Shown: positions 35,459 through 44,492 of the stretch, piece after piece | How positions within the stretch are numbered: the first letter of the stretch is position 1 | Layout: the number at the start of each line of letters is the position of its first letter | NCBI RefSeq assembly: GCF_046237015.1 | Contig: NZ_JBJYIN010000006.1 | Coordinates: 62,001-126,000, forward strand | Direction: 5' to 3' | DNA length: 64,000 nucleotides | Source: JBJYIN01 sp046237015 | GTDB lineage: Bacteria > Pseudomonadota > Gammaproteobacteria > Enterobacterales > Enterobacteriaceae | Notes under the pieces: model-generated | The model's input: the letters and a program-made list of their open reading frames with translations, nothing else | Database searches by the model: none | What the model was told of the DNA's origin: nothing | Made by a program: the position numbers and the translations under genes

Positions 35459-36637
35459 ATGGATGCCTTGCAACGAAGAAATCTGATATTGCTGGCATTA
35501 GGCCAGGGGCTAACGGGAAGCATCATTTCATTAATGACCCTCTCTTCCACGCTGGTGGGAGTGATGATGACGCCGATCCCGTTGTTAACGACCTTGCCGA
35601 TTACTTCAACCGTTTGTGGTGCTGCGCTGATGATTTATTCGGTCTCATCATTGATGGCAAAATATGGCAGACGAAACGCATTCATCATTGGTTCCTTATT
35701 AGGGTTAGGTGGCTGTCTGCTGGCCGCTTTGGCGATAGTGCTGCACAGCTTTATCCTGTTTGTGTTTTCTACGTTTGTGCTGGGGATGTCCTGCGCGTTT
35801 AACCAATACTATCGTTTTGCAGCGGCTGAAATTTTTACGGATAACCAGCAAAAAAGCAGCGCAATCTCATGGGTGATCAGTGGCGGCATTTTGGGGGGCT
35901 TTCTCGGGCCGTTTGCGGCGAGCCAATCGGCTCAACTGTGGTCGACGTACCCTTTTTTTGGCAGTTTCATCGCTGGGGCGGGCATCTGCACGGTGACGTC
36001 ACTATTGTTGCTGGGGTTGAGATTACCTCATCTTCTTCCTGTTGCCGCAGCGGATAAGAATGAGGCATCGCTGTCTTCCATCCTGAAGAGTCGTGCTTTC
36101 ATGTTGGGAACCGCCAGTTGCATGGTCGGTTTTGTCGTCATGACGCTACTGATGAACTCTGCGCCGTTGGCGATGCACCAGCATCACTTCTCTGTAGAAA
36201 GTAGTGCGACGGTGCTTCAGTGGCACTTTGTTGCAATGTATGCCCCAGCCCTATTACTGGTGTTTTTGGCGAAGCGAATGAGCGCCACGCAGGTGATTGT
36301 GACCGGCATTCTTTGTAATGTGATCGGTGTTTTGGTCGCCCTTAGTGGGCTGGCGTTCTGGAATTTCCTGATCGCACTGATTATGTTCGGTATCGGCTGG
36401 GCTTTCATGTTCAACGGCGGCACGTTCATGCTGAATACCTTTACTCATTCTGTGCATAAATCCAGATTACAGGGCATTAACTCGCTGGCGATTTATTTTC
36501 CCAATGCGCTGGCGTCTTTGTCGGCCGGAAGCATGATGGCGCTCACTAGCGGCTGGCCGCTAGTGAATGTGTTTGGTATCGGTGTACTGCTGCTGATGAC
36601 GTTACTGTTGGCCTTCGCCCGAAAACGGTCTGACTAG
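35459..36637 (+). CDS. major facilitator superfamily transporter
   Basis: A 392-residue membrane protein with about 12 hydrophobic segments and the MFS loop 2-3 motif as AKYGRRNAFIIGSLLGLGG at residues 68-86. AAAGGATTTCACT stands before the ATG. I recognise no specific subfamily; drug or small-metabolite efflux and vitamin uptake are all possible. In E. coli cyaA and cyaY are adjacent, so this gene is an addition at that junction. Base composition resembles the neighbours, so if acquired the event is not recent. Confidence 0.8.
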   Translation: MDALQRRNLILLALGQGLTGSIISLMTLSSTLVGVMMTPIPLLTTLPITSTVCGAALMIYSVSSLMAKYGRRNAFIIGSLLGLGGCLLAALAIVLHSFILFVFSTFVLGMSCAFNQYYRFAAAEIFTDNQQKSSAISWVISGGILGGFLGPFAASQSAQLWSTYPFFGSFIAGAGICTVTSLLLLGLRLPHLLPVAAADKNEASLSSILKSRAFMLGTASCMVGFVVMTLLMNSAPLAMHQHHFSVESSATVLQWHFVAMYAPALLLVFLAKRMSATQVIVTGILCNVIGVLVALSGLAFWNFLIALIMFGIGWAFMFNGGTFMLNTFTHSVHKSRLQGINSLAIYFPNALASLSAGSMMALTSGWPLVNVFGIGVLLLMTLLLAFARKRSD

Positions 36638-36662
36638 TTGCCCATATCATCCGGTTTGCATT

Positions 36663-36686
36663 CGCCAGCGTTACCTAGCGTTGGCG
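36663..36686. terminator. hairpin between convergent MFS and cyaY genes
   Basis: An 8-bp stem CGCCAGCG/CGTTGGCG with one G-T pair and an 8-nt loop lies in the 55-bp gap between the two stop codons. No T-run follows. Confidence 0.4.
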
Positions 36687-36692
36687 TCGTGC

Positions 36693-37013
36693 TTAGTCGA
36701 AACGAATATCTTCGCCCGCTTGCGCCGTACACGCTTCCGATAGCAGCGTGGTAAAATCCTGGCCGCTACGATCGCATATCCAACGACTATCCTGATAATT
36801 AAAGTGGTAGCCTCCGGCTTTGGTCGCCAGCCACACCTGATGCATAGGTTCCTGACGGTTAATCACGATTTTGCTCCCGTTTTCAAAAGCGAGTGTCATG
36901 ACGCCGCCGTTGGTTTCATAATCGATATCCGCATCGCCATCAAATTGATCCAGTGTTTGCTCTAACTGGCCCATCAATTTGTCGGCCAATTGGTGGAACT
37001 CGCTATCGTTCAT
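36693..37013 (-). CDS. cyaY: frataxin-like iron donor CyaY
   Basis: A 106-residue frataxin homologue that binds iron on an acidic ridge (DQFDGDADIDYE at residues 22-33) and regulates the IscS-IscU iron-sulfur cluster machinery. The core INRQEPMHQVWLATKAGGYHF is diagnostic. Length equals the E. coli protein. It is convergent with the MFS gene and divergent from lptM. Confidence 0.96.
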   Translation of the reverse strand: MNDSEFHQLADKLMGQLEQTLDQFDGDADIDYETNGGVMTLAFENGSKIVINRQEPMHQVWLATKAGGYHFNYQDSRWICDRSGQDFTTLLSEACTAQAGEDIRFD

Positions 37014-37090
37014 TTTCGATTCCTATTGATTTTCATGATCCACCTGCGATTATAGAGAGCATACGAGTATGAATCACAGGTCTTAATGTT

Positions 37091-37258
37091 ATGAAAAAGG
37101 TATTTCGTCAGTTTTTTCTGGCGTTATCGCTGCTCAGCCTGTTTGGCTGCGGCTTAAAAGGGCCGCTTTATATGCCGCCAGACGAGAAAGACGCATCGAC
37201 AGGCGTTGAGAAACATGCGAATCAGGCACCACATCAAAAAGTTTCCATGCGACGTTAG
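37091..37258 (+). CDS. lptM: LPS translocon maturation lipoprotein LptM (YifL)
   Basis: A 55-residue lipoprotein. The signal sequence ends in the lipobox LFGC (Cys20), followed by GLKGPLYMPP, the conserved segment of LptM that mimics LPS contacts in LptD and helps its disulfide maturation. The tail (DEKDASTGVEKHANQAPHQKVSMRR) is variable and shorter than in E. coli. It lies between cyaY and dapF, the conserved position. Confidence 0.92.
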   Translation: MKKVFRQFFLALSLLSLFGCGLKGPLYMPPDEKDASTGVEKHANQAPHQKVSMRR

Positions 37259-37404
37259 AGCGTGACGGTGTGTCCACTCATCATTATTATTTTATAACTG
37301 GTCACGATATACCCGACAGATTTCGCCGTACGCAGTGTGCGACAACAGGAAAAATGTCGGGATAGATTTTTACCGCGCCTGGTTAAGCTAGCGGAGTCAG
37401 GATC

Positions 37405-38229
37405 ATGCAGTTCGCTAAAATGCACGGCTTAGGCAACGATTTTATGGTTGTTGATGCTGTCACGCAGAATGTTTATTTTTCCCCCGAGTTGATCCGGCGT
37501 TTGGCAGATCGGCATTGCGGTGTTGGGTTTGATCAGCTTTTGGTGGTTGAACCGCCTTACGATCCCGAATTGGATTTCCACTACCGCATTTTCAATGCTG
37601 ACGGCAGTGAAGTGGCGCAATGTGGCAATGGCGCTCGCTGTTTTGCTCGTTTTGTTCGTCTGAAAGGGCTGACCAACAAGCGTGATATTGCCGTGAGTAC
37701 CCAAACGGGACGTATGATTCTCTCCGTTACTGATGATGAATTGGTTCGCGTCAATATGGGTGAGCCTAATTTTGAACCGCAGCAGGTTCCGTTTCGGGCA
37801 GTAAAAGCGGAGAAAACCTACATCATGCGTGCAGGAGAACACACCATACTGTGTGGTGTAGTGTCCATGGGGAATCCTCACTGCGTGATTCAGGTTGATG
37901 ATGTCGATACGGCGAACGTGGAAGGGATCGGGCCTTTGCTGGAAAGTCATGAGCGTTTTCCAGAACGTGCTAATATCGGATTCATGCAGGTAGTCGATCG
38001 CGATACGGTCCGTTTACGCGTGTATGAGCGTGGCGCAGGCGAAACACAGGCTTGTGGTAGCGGTGCATGCGCTGCAGTGGCGGTGGGGATACAGCAAAAT
38101 CTGCTCTCTGCACAGGTTCGTGTATCGCTGCCCGGCGGCGATCTGGATATTCACTGGGATGGGCCGGGGCACCCGCTGTTTATGACTGGCCCAGCAACGC
38201 ATGTTTACGATGGATTTATTCATTTATGA
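37405..38229 (+). CDS. dapF: diaminopimelate epimerase
   Basis: A 274-residue enzyme interconverting LL- and meso-diaminopimelate for lysine and peptidoglycan synthesis. The two catalytic cysteines are visible, in EVAQCGNGARCFARF (Cys73) and GETQACGSGACAAV (Cys217). It opens the operon dapF-DUF484-xerC-yigB, in which every junction overlaps. Confidence 0.97.
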   Translation: MQFAKMHGLGNDFMVVDAVTQNVYFSPELIRRLADRHCGVGFDQLLVVEPPYDPELDFHYRIFNADGSEVAQCGNGARCFARFVRLKGLTNKRDIAVSTQTGRMILSVTDDELVRVNMGEPNFEPQQVPFRAVKAEKTYIMRAGEHTILCGVVSMGNPHCVIQVDDVDTANVEGIGPLLESHERFPERANIGFMQVVDRDTVRLRVYERGAGETQACGSGACAAVAVGIQQNLLSAQVRVSLPGGDLDIHWDGPGHPLFMTGPATHVYDGFIHL

Positions 38230-38930
38230 AGAATGTCGAGGAGCAGGCAGAGCGCCAAATCGCACTCAGTGACGAGATGGTTTTGCAGTTCCTGCAACAG
38301 AATCCGGATTTTTTTATCCGTAATGCCCGACCTGTCGAGCAAATGCGTGTCCCGCACCCGGTTCGAGGAACCGTGTCGTTGGTCGAGTGGCAACTTGCCC
38401 GACAACGAAACCATATTACCCAGCTTGAAGAAGAAATTACGTTGTTAATGGAACAGGCTGGTGCAAACGAGGTGCTCTTTAAACGGTTGCTCAGTTTGCA
38501 AACGGAGTTGGCCGCTGCGGATAGCCTATTGGATATGCTTGATCGGCTTCAACGCTGGGCGCGTAAGCTAGGGTTGGCGGGGGCATCCGTTCGGCTGTTC
38601 AGTGATAAATGGCGTATTGGCGCGCCTTCTGATTTTACTCATCTTGCTTTGAATCGGACGCTGTTCGAACCTTTGCGAATCCAACGGTTTGGTCAATCCA
38701 ATCATTATCTGGGCAGCCTGAACGGGCCTGAACTACTGATGCTGTTGCCGCAGGCCAAGCAGGTAGGATCGGTCGCGTTATCGCTCATGGGTGAACGTCA
38801 TGATTTGGGACTACTGATTTTCAGCAGTCGCGATACGCATCACTATCAGGATGGGATGGGAACGGTGTTATTGCAGCAGTTGGCGACCATGCTGCCAGCG
38901 ATGCTGGAACGCTGGGTCGAACGGGTATGA
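38226..38930 (+). CDS. DUF484 family protein (YigA homologue)
   Basis: A 234-residue protein of DUF484, a GAF-like domain family. The start at 38226 overlaps the dapF stop (ATGA); the longer frame lies within dapF. A helical N-terminal part (VLQFLQQNPDFFIRNARPVEQMRVPHPVRG) is diagnostic. Function is unknown; it is always next to xerC in enterobacteria and may sense a ligand. Confidence 0.9.
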   Translation: MKNVEEQAERQIALSDEMVLQFLQQNPDFFIRNARPVEQMRVPHPVRGTVSLVEWQLARQRNHITQLEEEITLLMEQAGANEVLFKRLLSLQTELAAADSLLDMLDRLQRWARKLGLAGASVRLFSDKWRIGAPSDFTHLALNRTLFEPLRIQRFGQSNHYLGSLNGPELLMLLPQAKQVGSVALSLMGERHDLGLLIFSSRDTHHYQDGMGTVLLQQLATMLPAMLERWVERV

Positions 38931-39847
38931 GTCAGTCAGGTTCGCCCGATACGCCTTTGCAGCTCCGCGTGGATGATTTCCTGCGTTATCTGAAAGTGGA
39001 ACGTCAGCTAAGCCCGTTGACGCAGACCAGCTATGCCCGCCAGTTGTCTGCCACGATTTCGATGATATCGGCTATTGGCGTCACGGATTGGAAAACGCTG
39101 GATGCTGCGGGTGTTCGCTCGGTGGTGGCTCGCAGTAAACGAGAGGGGTTGCATGCGTCCAGTCTGGCGTTGAGGCTATCGGCGTTGCGTAGTTTCCTCG
39201 ATTGGATGGTCTCGTGTGGCGAGCTGAGTGCGAATCCGGCTAAAGGCGTTTCCACGCCACGGGCGGGGCGTCATTTGCCTAAGAATATGGACGTTGATGA
39301 AATGAATCGCTTGCTGGATATCGATCTGAACGATCCGCTGGCGGTGCGCGATCGCGCCATGATGGAAGTCATGTACGGTGCTGGGCTACGTTTGGCCGAA
39401 TTGGTTGGTATGGATTGCCAGCATATTAATCTGGATACGGGTGAAGTGTGGGTGATCGGAAAAGGAAGTAAAGAGCGTCGGCTACCGATGGGGAAAACTG
39501 CTGTCATCTGGCTCGAACACTGGCTGGCGCAGCGCGAGTTGTTTGGCCCAGAGGATGACGCTATTTTCATTTCTAATCAGGGACGACGCATTTCCATGCG
39601 CAACGTGCAGAAGCGTTTTGCGGAGTGGGGCATAAAACAAGGCCTTAACAGTCATGTCCACCCACATAAATTACGGCACTCTTTCGCCACTCATATGTTG
39701 GAGTCCAGCAGCGATTTACGTGCGGTACAGGAGTTGCTTGGGCATGCAAATCTTTCGACAACCCAGATTTACACCCATTTGGACTTTCAGCATTTAGCGT
39801 CGGTGTATGATGCCGCGCATCCACGCGCCAAACGAGGAAAAACCTGA
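38927..39847 (+). CDS. xerC: site-specific tyrosine recombinase XerC
   Basis: A 306-residue recombinase that with XerD resolves chromosome dimers at dif. An N-terminal core-binding domain (LQLRVDDFLRYLKVERQLSPLTQTSY) precedes the catalytic domain with Arg in GAGLRLAEL, Lys in GKGSKERRLP, His-Leu-Arg in HPHKLRHSFATHML, His in LGHANLSTTQ and the nucleophile Tyr in IYTHLD. The start overlaps the preceding gene by 4 bp. This is the housekeeping enzyme, not a phage integrase. Confidence 0.96.
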   Translation: MSQSGSPDTPLQLRVDDFLRYLKVERQLSPLTQTSYARQLSATISMISAIGVTDWKTLDAAGVRSVVARSKREGLHASSLALRLSALRSFLDWMVSCGELSANPAKGVSTPRAGRHLPKNMDVDEMNRLLDIDLNDPLAVRDRAMMEVMYGAGLRLAELVGMDCQHINLDTGEVWVIGKGSKERRLPMGKTAVIWLEHWLAQRELFGPEDDAIFISNQGRRISMRNVQKRFAEWGIKQGLNSHVHPHKLRHSFATHMLESSSDLRAVQELLGHANLSTTQIYTHLDFQHLASVYDAAHPRAKRGKT

Positions 39848-40563
39848 TGCATTTTTACCGGCCACTGGGGAAAATCCGTGCGATTACGTTCGATTTAGAC
39901 GACACGCTGTATGACAATCATGACGTGATTCGACGAACAGAACGGGAGTCGGTGAATTTTTTACAGCAGTATCATCCGGCGTTATGTGATGTGCAGGTGA
40001 GTGATTTTCAGCGTTTGCGCAATGAACTACGTTCGCAGGAACCAGAGATTTATCACGATGTCACGGAATGGCGACGCCGTACCGTTGAATTGATGATGCG
40101 AAACGTTGGTTTGCAGGCTGATGAAGCGTTGGAAGGCGCGAAAGCGGCGATGGCGAATTTTGCGCATTGGCGCAGCCAAATCCATGTGACGGAGGAAACT
40201 CATCTCACGTTAACCGCGTTAGCCGCGCGTTTTCCTCTGGCAGCGATCACCAACGGGAATGCGGAACCTCGTCTGTTTGGATTGGAGAAGTATTTCAGCT
40301 TTATTCTCCGCGCAGGCCCGGATGGGCGTTCAAAGCCGTTTGATGATATGTATCATCTTGCATCGGCAAAATTCGATCTCCCTTTGGCGCAGATTCTGCA
40401 TGTAGGGGATGATCTTACTACGGACGTCGGCGGCGCAGTGCGTTGCGGCATGAAGGCATGTTGGATCAATTTGCGGGAAGGGAATCTTATGCAAAGTGAT
40501 GATGCCCGGCTGCTGCCCCATATCGAAATTTCACGGTTGGCATCGCTGACAGCGTTGCTATAA
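39847..40563 (+). CDS. yigB: HAD-family flavin mononucleotide phosphatase YigB
   Basis: A 238-residue haloacid dehalogenase-fold phosphatase. Motif I is FDLDDTLYDN, motif II is AITNGNAEP, the motif III lysine lies in GRSKPFDDMY, and motif IV is HVGDDLTTDVGGA. YigB of E. coli dephosphorylates FMN and other small phosphates. Start and xerC stop share a base (TGATG). Confidence 0.93.
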   Translation: MHFYRPLGKIRAITFDLDDTLYDNHDVIRRTERESVNFLQQYHPALCDVQVSDFQRLRNELRSQEPEIYHDVTEWRRRTVELMMRNVGLQADEALEGAKAAMANFAHWRSQIHVTEETHLTLTALAARFPLAAITNGNAEPRLFGLEKYFSFILRAGPDGRSKPFDDMYHLASAKFDLPLAQILHVGDDLTTDVGGAVRCGMKACWINLREGNLMQSDDARLLPHIEISRLASLTALL

Positions 40564-40576
40564 TCGTTCTACTCAT

Positions 40577-40592
40577 CTGTATAAATAACCAG
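40577..40592 (+). promoter_or_regulatory. LexA (SOS) box upstream of uvrD
   Basis: CTGTATAAATAACCAG fits CTGT-N8-ACAG with one change (CCAG), the same deviation found in the E. coli uvrD box. It is centred about 65 bp before the uvrD start. Confidence 0.85.
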
Positions 40593-40649
40593 TGGGAAGG
40601 TGTCTTCTTTGTGATGGCACGGTTTCCCGTCAACGGATAACCGGTATCT

Positions 40650-42812
40650 ATGGACGTTTCTGAACTGCTTGATGGCCTCAACGACAAACAACGTGATGCG
40701 GTAGCCGCACCGCGCAGTAATTTATTGGTGTTGGCCGGTGCTGGCAGTGGTAAAACCCGCGTATTGGTGCATCGCATTGCCTGGCTGCTATCCGTTGAGA
40801 ATTGTTCCCCTTATTCCATCATGGCGGTGACGTTTACCAATAAAGCGGCCGCGGAAATGCGTCATCGCATCAACCAACTGATTGGTACCAGTCAGGGCGG
40901 CATGTGGATCGGGACTTTTCACGGTTTGGCTCACCGCCTGTTACGGGCGCACCACATGGATGCGGGGTTACCGCAGGATTTCCAGATTTTGGACAGCGAC
41001 GATCAGCTCCGATTGCTCAAGCGTCTGATTAAAGCGTTGAATCTGGACGAAAAGCAGTGGCCGCCGCGTCAGGCGATGTGGTACATCAACGGGAAGAAAG
41101 ATGAAGGGTTACGGCCTCAACATATTGAAAGCTATGGTAATCCTGTAGAGCAAACCTGGCAGCGGGTCTATCAGGCCTATCAGGAAGCTTGCGATCGCGC
41201 CGGGCTAGTAGATTTTGCTGAATTACTGCTGCGTGCGCATGAGCTATGGCTGAACAAGCCACATGTTTTGAACCACTACCGTGAGCGATTTACCAACATT
41301 CTGGTGGATGAGTTTCAGGACACGAACCGCATTCAATACGCGTGGATTCGAATGCTGGCTGGCGAGAGTGCCAAAGTCATGATCGTGGGTGATGACGATC
41401 AGTCTATTTATGGCTGGCGTGGCGCGCAGGTTGAGAACATTCAGCTATTCCTGAAGGATTTCAGCGGTGCAGAGACGATCCGACTGGAACAGAATTACCG
41501 TTCAACCAGCAATATCCTCAAAGCGGCTAACACGCTGATCGAACACAACGGTGGGAGACTGGGGAAAAATTTATGGACGGACGGTGTTGAAGGCGAGCCA
41601 ATTTCGCTTTATTGCGCGTTCAATGAGTTGGATGAAGCCCGGTTCGTTGTCAATAGAATTAAGGCCTGGCAGGAAAATGGCGGTTCTCTGAGCGACAGCG
41701 CGATCTTATACCGTAGTAACGCCCAGTCACGCGTGTTGGAAGAGGCGCTGTTACAGCAAAATATGCCTTACCGCATATACGGCGGAATGCGCTTTTTTGA
41801 ACGCCAGGAAATCAAAGATGCGCTGGCCTATCTTCGTCTGATCGCTAACCGTAATGATGATGCGGCATTTGAGCGAGTGGTGAATACGCCGACGCGCGGC
41901 ATTGGCGACAGAACGCTGGATGTGGTGCGTCAAACGGCTCGTGACAGACAACTCACCCTTTGGCAATCCACACGGTTGTTATTACAGGACAAGGTGCTGG
42001 CAGGCCGTGCCGCCGCATCGTTACAACGCTTTGTTGAGCTGGTTGATGCGTTAGCTTATGAAACGTCTGAACTGCCTTTACATGTACAGACAGACCGGGC
42101 AATTAAGGATTCCGGTTTGTGGGGAATGTATGAGCAGGAAAAGGGCGAAAAAGGGCAAGCGCGAGTAGAAAACCTGGAAGAGTTAGTTACTGCAACGCGT
42201 CAGTTTAGCTATCAGGAAGAAGATCAGGATTTGATGCCATTACAAGCCTTCTTATCGCATGCGGCGCTGGAAGCGGGTGAAGGTCAGGCTGACGCCAATC
42301 AGGATGCGGTGCAGTTGATGACGCTACACTCGGCGAAAGGTCTGGAGTTTCCTCAGGTCTTTATCGTCGGAATGGAAGAAGGCATGTTCCCTAGCCAGAT
42401 GTCGCTTGACGAGGGCGGCAGGCTGGAAGAAGAGCGTCGGCTGGCTTATGTGGGGGTCACCCGGGCAATGCAAAAGCTCACGCTGACCTATGCGGAATCC
42501 CGTCGTTTATATGGTAAAGAGGCTTATCATCGTCCTTCTCGCTTTGTGGGCGAATTGCCTGCAGAATGCATTGAAGAAGTGCGTTTGCGGGCCAGCGTCG
42601 CACGACCGGTAAATCACCAGCGGCTTGGCACGCCAGTTAATCAGAACGACAGCGGCTATACGCTAGGGCAGCGTGTGCGGCACAGTAAGTTCGGTGAAGG
42701 GACGATCGTGAATCTGGAGGGCAGTGGCGATCACTGTCGTCTTCAGGTCGCTTTTCAGGGGCAGGGGATTAAGTGGCTGGTCGCCGCCTATGCCAGATTG
42801 GAGACCGTATAG
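40650..42812 (+). CDS. uvrD: DNA helicase II UvrD
   Basis: A 720-residue superfamily 1A 3'-5' helicase for nucleotide excision and mismatch repair. Walker A is GAGSGKTRVL, motif II VDEFQDTN, then DDDQSIYGWRGA (motif III), EQNYRST (motif IV), LMTLHSAKGLEF (motif V) and VGVTRAMQKL (motif VI). The C-terminal tail carries the RNA-polymerase-interacting, Tudor-like segment LGQRVRHSKFGEGTIVNLEG. An SOS box precedes it. Confidence 0.97.
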   Translation: MDVSELLDGLNDKQRDAVAAPRSNLLVLAGAGSGKTRVLVHRIAWLLSVENCSPYSIMAVTFTNKAAAEMRHRINQLIGTSQGGMWIGTFHGLAHRLLRAHHMDAGLPQDFQILDSDDQLRLLKRLIKALNLDEKQWPPRQAMWYINGKKDEGLRPQHIESYGNPVEQTWQRVYQAYQEACDRAGLVDFAELLLRAHELWLNKPHVLNHYRERFTNILVDEFQDTNRIQYAWIRMLAGESAKVMIVGDDDQSIYGWRGAQVENIQLFLKDFSGAETIRLEQNYRSTSNILKAANTLIEHNGGRLGKNLWTDGVEGEPISLYCAFNELDEARFVVNRIKAWQENGGSLSDSAILYRSNAQSRVLEEALLQQNMPYRIYGGMRFFERQEIKDALAYLRLIANRNDDAAFERVVNTPTRGIGDRTLDVVRQTARDRQLTLWQSTRLLLQDKVLAGRAAASLQRFVELVDALAYETSELPLHVQTDRAIKDSGLWGMYEQEKGEKGQARVENLEELVTATRQFSYQEEDQDLMPLQAFLSHAALEAGEGQADANQDAVQLMTLHSAKGLEFPQVFIVGMEEGMFPSQMSLDEGGRLEEERRLAYVGVTRAMQKLTLTYAESRRLYGKEAYHRPSRFVGELPAECIEEVRLRASVARPVNHQRLGTPVNQNDSGYTLGQRVRHSKFGEGTIVNLEGSGDHCRLQVAFQGQGIKWLVAAYARLETV

Positions 42813-42834
42813 ATATAAAGATGGATGGTCACGG

Positions 42835-43170
42835 ATGAAAGCGGCTCAAAACAGGTTAGTTGAGGGATTATCCGTCATCGGTTATTTCCTTATGACGTGT
42901 TTCTTTATGAATATCTTTAGTATTGGAGAATATGACTGGATGCTAGAGCCGGCGGGGGGAACGGTGTGTGAGTTGCCTCTGGAAGACAATATGAAAGATA
43001 TCACCGGGCCGGTATTAATGGTGATTTTCGGTATGCCTCTCGTGATTGTCTTCATCCGTGATTTTTTCTTAAGAGATTATTTCAAAGCCGTCGCTTATTC
43101 TTTGGGGTTGATGGCGGTTATCTGCTACGGATGGTGGGTTTTCTGGGGACGGTATAACGCATGTGTGTAG
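42835..43170 (+). CDS. small inner-membrane protein of unknown function
   Basis: A 111-residue protein with three hydrophobic segments (about residues 12-30, 55-72 and 83-103) and a short loop with LEPAGGTVCELPLEDNMKD. It could belong to the DUF2645 (YjeO-like) group, but I am not sure. The start at 42835 is 22 bp after uvrD; the longer frame overlaps uvrD. It is the first of several genes between uvrD and corA that E. coli lacks. Confidence 0.55.
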   Translation: MKAAQNRLVEGLSVIGYFLMTCFFMNIFSIGEYDWMLEPAGGTVCELPLEDNMKDITGPVLMVIFGMPLVIVFIRDFFLRDYFKAVAYSLGLMAVICYGWWVFWGRYNACV

Positions 43171-43348
43171 CGCCATTTCCGTCATGTCACTCATAGCTTT
43201 GGAGCCAAAGCCCACCATTCCCCATCTCTGGTAAGATGAGGTGATATGAAAGTCGGTCATGTTGACGCAAGCGCGTTGACTAAAAGCCCTGCACTGTTTT
43301 TCAACCTTGCGATAAAATAAGTGCGATAATATTTGATTGAGGCATGAA

Positions 43349-43792
43349 ATGAATATTAGCTTCAAGATTTTCACTGATACAGCTACAGTGGTTATATTTG
43401 ATTTACAATCACTTAAACATCGCATCACTGATACTCCAGATTGGTGGAGTATCGAAGATGATGAAATAGATGAGATCAATAATGGGAATGCTATTTTTTT
43501 AAATTTAGGTAGTGATGGCGAATATTCTATAAATGTTGTTGAATCTTTAAACGGTTATAATGGCTCTGCATACATAAGTTCCCCTTCCGGAAATATATTT
43601 ATTGGCGCGGGTGAGGATACTACCGGTGGTGATTTAGAACCAGATGACATAAACAGTGTATCGGGTCGTTTTATAAATCTTTCTCCAGGGAATTATTCTG
43701 TGGGATTTAAAAAAATTGACAATAAAATATATTTATCCTTCTCTCCATCAAAAGAGAACAAAAACGAAATAAAAGAATCTATTCGGTTATAA
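43349..43792 (+). CDS. uncharacterised protein, DUF6386-like
   Basis: A 147-residue, acidic, soluble protein with mostly beta-type sequence. GAGGCATGAA gives a good ribosome site for the ATG at 43349. The N-terminus ISFKIFTDTATVVIFDLQSLKHR and the DTPDWWSIEDDEIDEINNGN block resemble a family of small proteins I know only as DUF6386; I hold that weakly. The A+T content is clearly higher than in the flanking genes, suggesting transfer. Small acidic proteins in such islands are often immunity proteins, but no toxin gene is seen here. Confidence 0.5.
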   Translation: MNISFKIFTDTATVVIFDLQSLKHRITDTPDWWSIEDDEIDEINNGNAIFLNLGSDGEYSINVVESLNGYNGSAYISSPSGNIFIGAGEDTTGGDLEPDDINSVSGRFINLSPGNYSVGFKKIDNKIYLSFSPSKENKNEIKESIRL

Positions 43793-44037
43793 AATAATAA
43801 GCAGGGAGCGAACCCACGATCTTTTCGGCTATTTTTACCAGTTTTTTAGTTCAATGCTCAGAGGTTAATCCTGGTCTCAATCACTATCCTTCCCCGCTCC
43901 ACGGTAACAGTGATGGGTACCCTAGTCATGAACCCCGATTCTTCCAGATAGCGCCTTTAGGGGCTGGACATCATACAGCAAAAGTAGTGTATTATATCTT
44001 GTAACGATACACTTAAATATTTTGGAGTTATTGTTAG
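43793..44037. other. intergenic region in the orphan island
   Basis: No gene is visible. The stretch mixes A+T-rich and C+T-rich parts and looks like the remains of inserted DNA. TTTGGAG at 44021-44027 may be the ribosome site of the broken ORF that follows. Confidence 0.35.
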
Positions 44038-44492
44038 GTGACTATACCCAAAATAATTCAAGTTTCAGGAAGGCGGCAAGCGAAGGAATCCCGATGAGCT
44101 TACTTGAGTAAGTGATTCGGGTGACTGAACGCAGCCAACGCACAGGCAACTTGAAGTATGACGGGTATATAAGCATTGGTTTGATTAGATGGCCAGATGA
44201 TAAAACCTTATCGGTTAGATTGTATCTGAATTTTTTAATTGAAGTGACTGATTTGTTGAATATAGATTTCGATGGGGATAATAATCCCATTAGAATAACG
44301 AAAAAATATGTAGGCGGATTAATAACGGATGAAGATAGAAAGCTAGCCTTGTCATACTGGTGGAAATGCATAGACGATAAAAACATCAGGAATTTTAATT
44401 TGTCAGAAGTGATTACCTTTATGGGTGAGTATTTCGAATTTAAATCAAGTGCAGACGGAGGCGTATGTGGGGTGAACAGGCATTCCGGCTGA
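44038..44492 (+). pseudogene. small ORF interrupted at its fourth codon by an ERIC element
   Basis: Removing the ERIC at 44043-44169 together with one TA copy joins GTG-AC to TATAAGC and restores GTG-ACT-ATA-AGC-ATT-GGT, in frame with the 105-codon segment ISIGLIRWPDDKTLSVRLYL... that ends at 44492. TTTGGAG stands 10 nt before that GTG. With the ERIC in place the original frame stops inside the repeat. A GTG at 44112 within the ERIC still gives an open frame with a foreign 19-residue N-terminus. I recognise no family; the product was acidic and about 110 residues, A+T-rich like its neighbour. Confidence 0.6.
44043..44169. repeat. 127-bp ERIC element
   Basis: Exactly 127 bp, from TATACCCAAAATAATTC to TTGAAGTATGACGGGTATA, with the central palindrome GAGCTTACTTGAGTAAGTGA. 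It is flanked by a duplicated TA and sits inside a coding sequence. It is the standard-length form of the element found with an insert at 2703. Confidence 0.95.

Noticed and set aside
38927..39847. XerC as a phage or island integrase
   Set aside because: Gene order dapF-DUF484-xerC-yigB-uvrD is the conserved housekeeping context and length is that of XerC.
43793..44037. Possible tRNA remnant as an island attachment site
   Set aside because: GGGAGCGAACCC looks a little like a T-arm, but no cloverleaf or other tRNA parts can be built.
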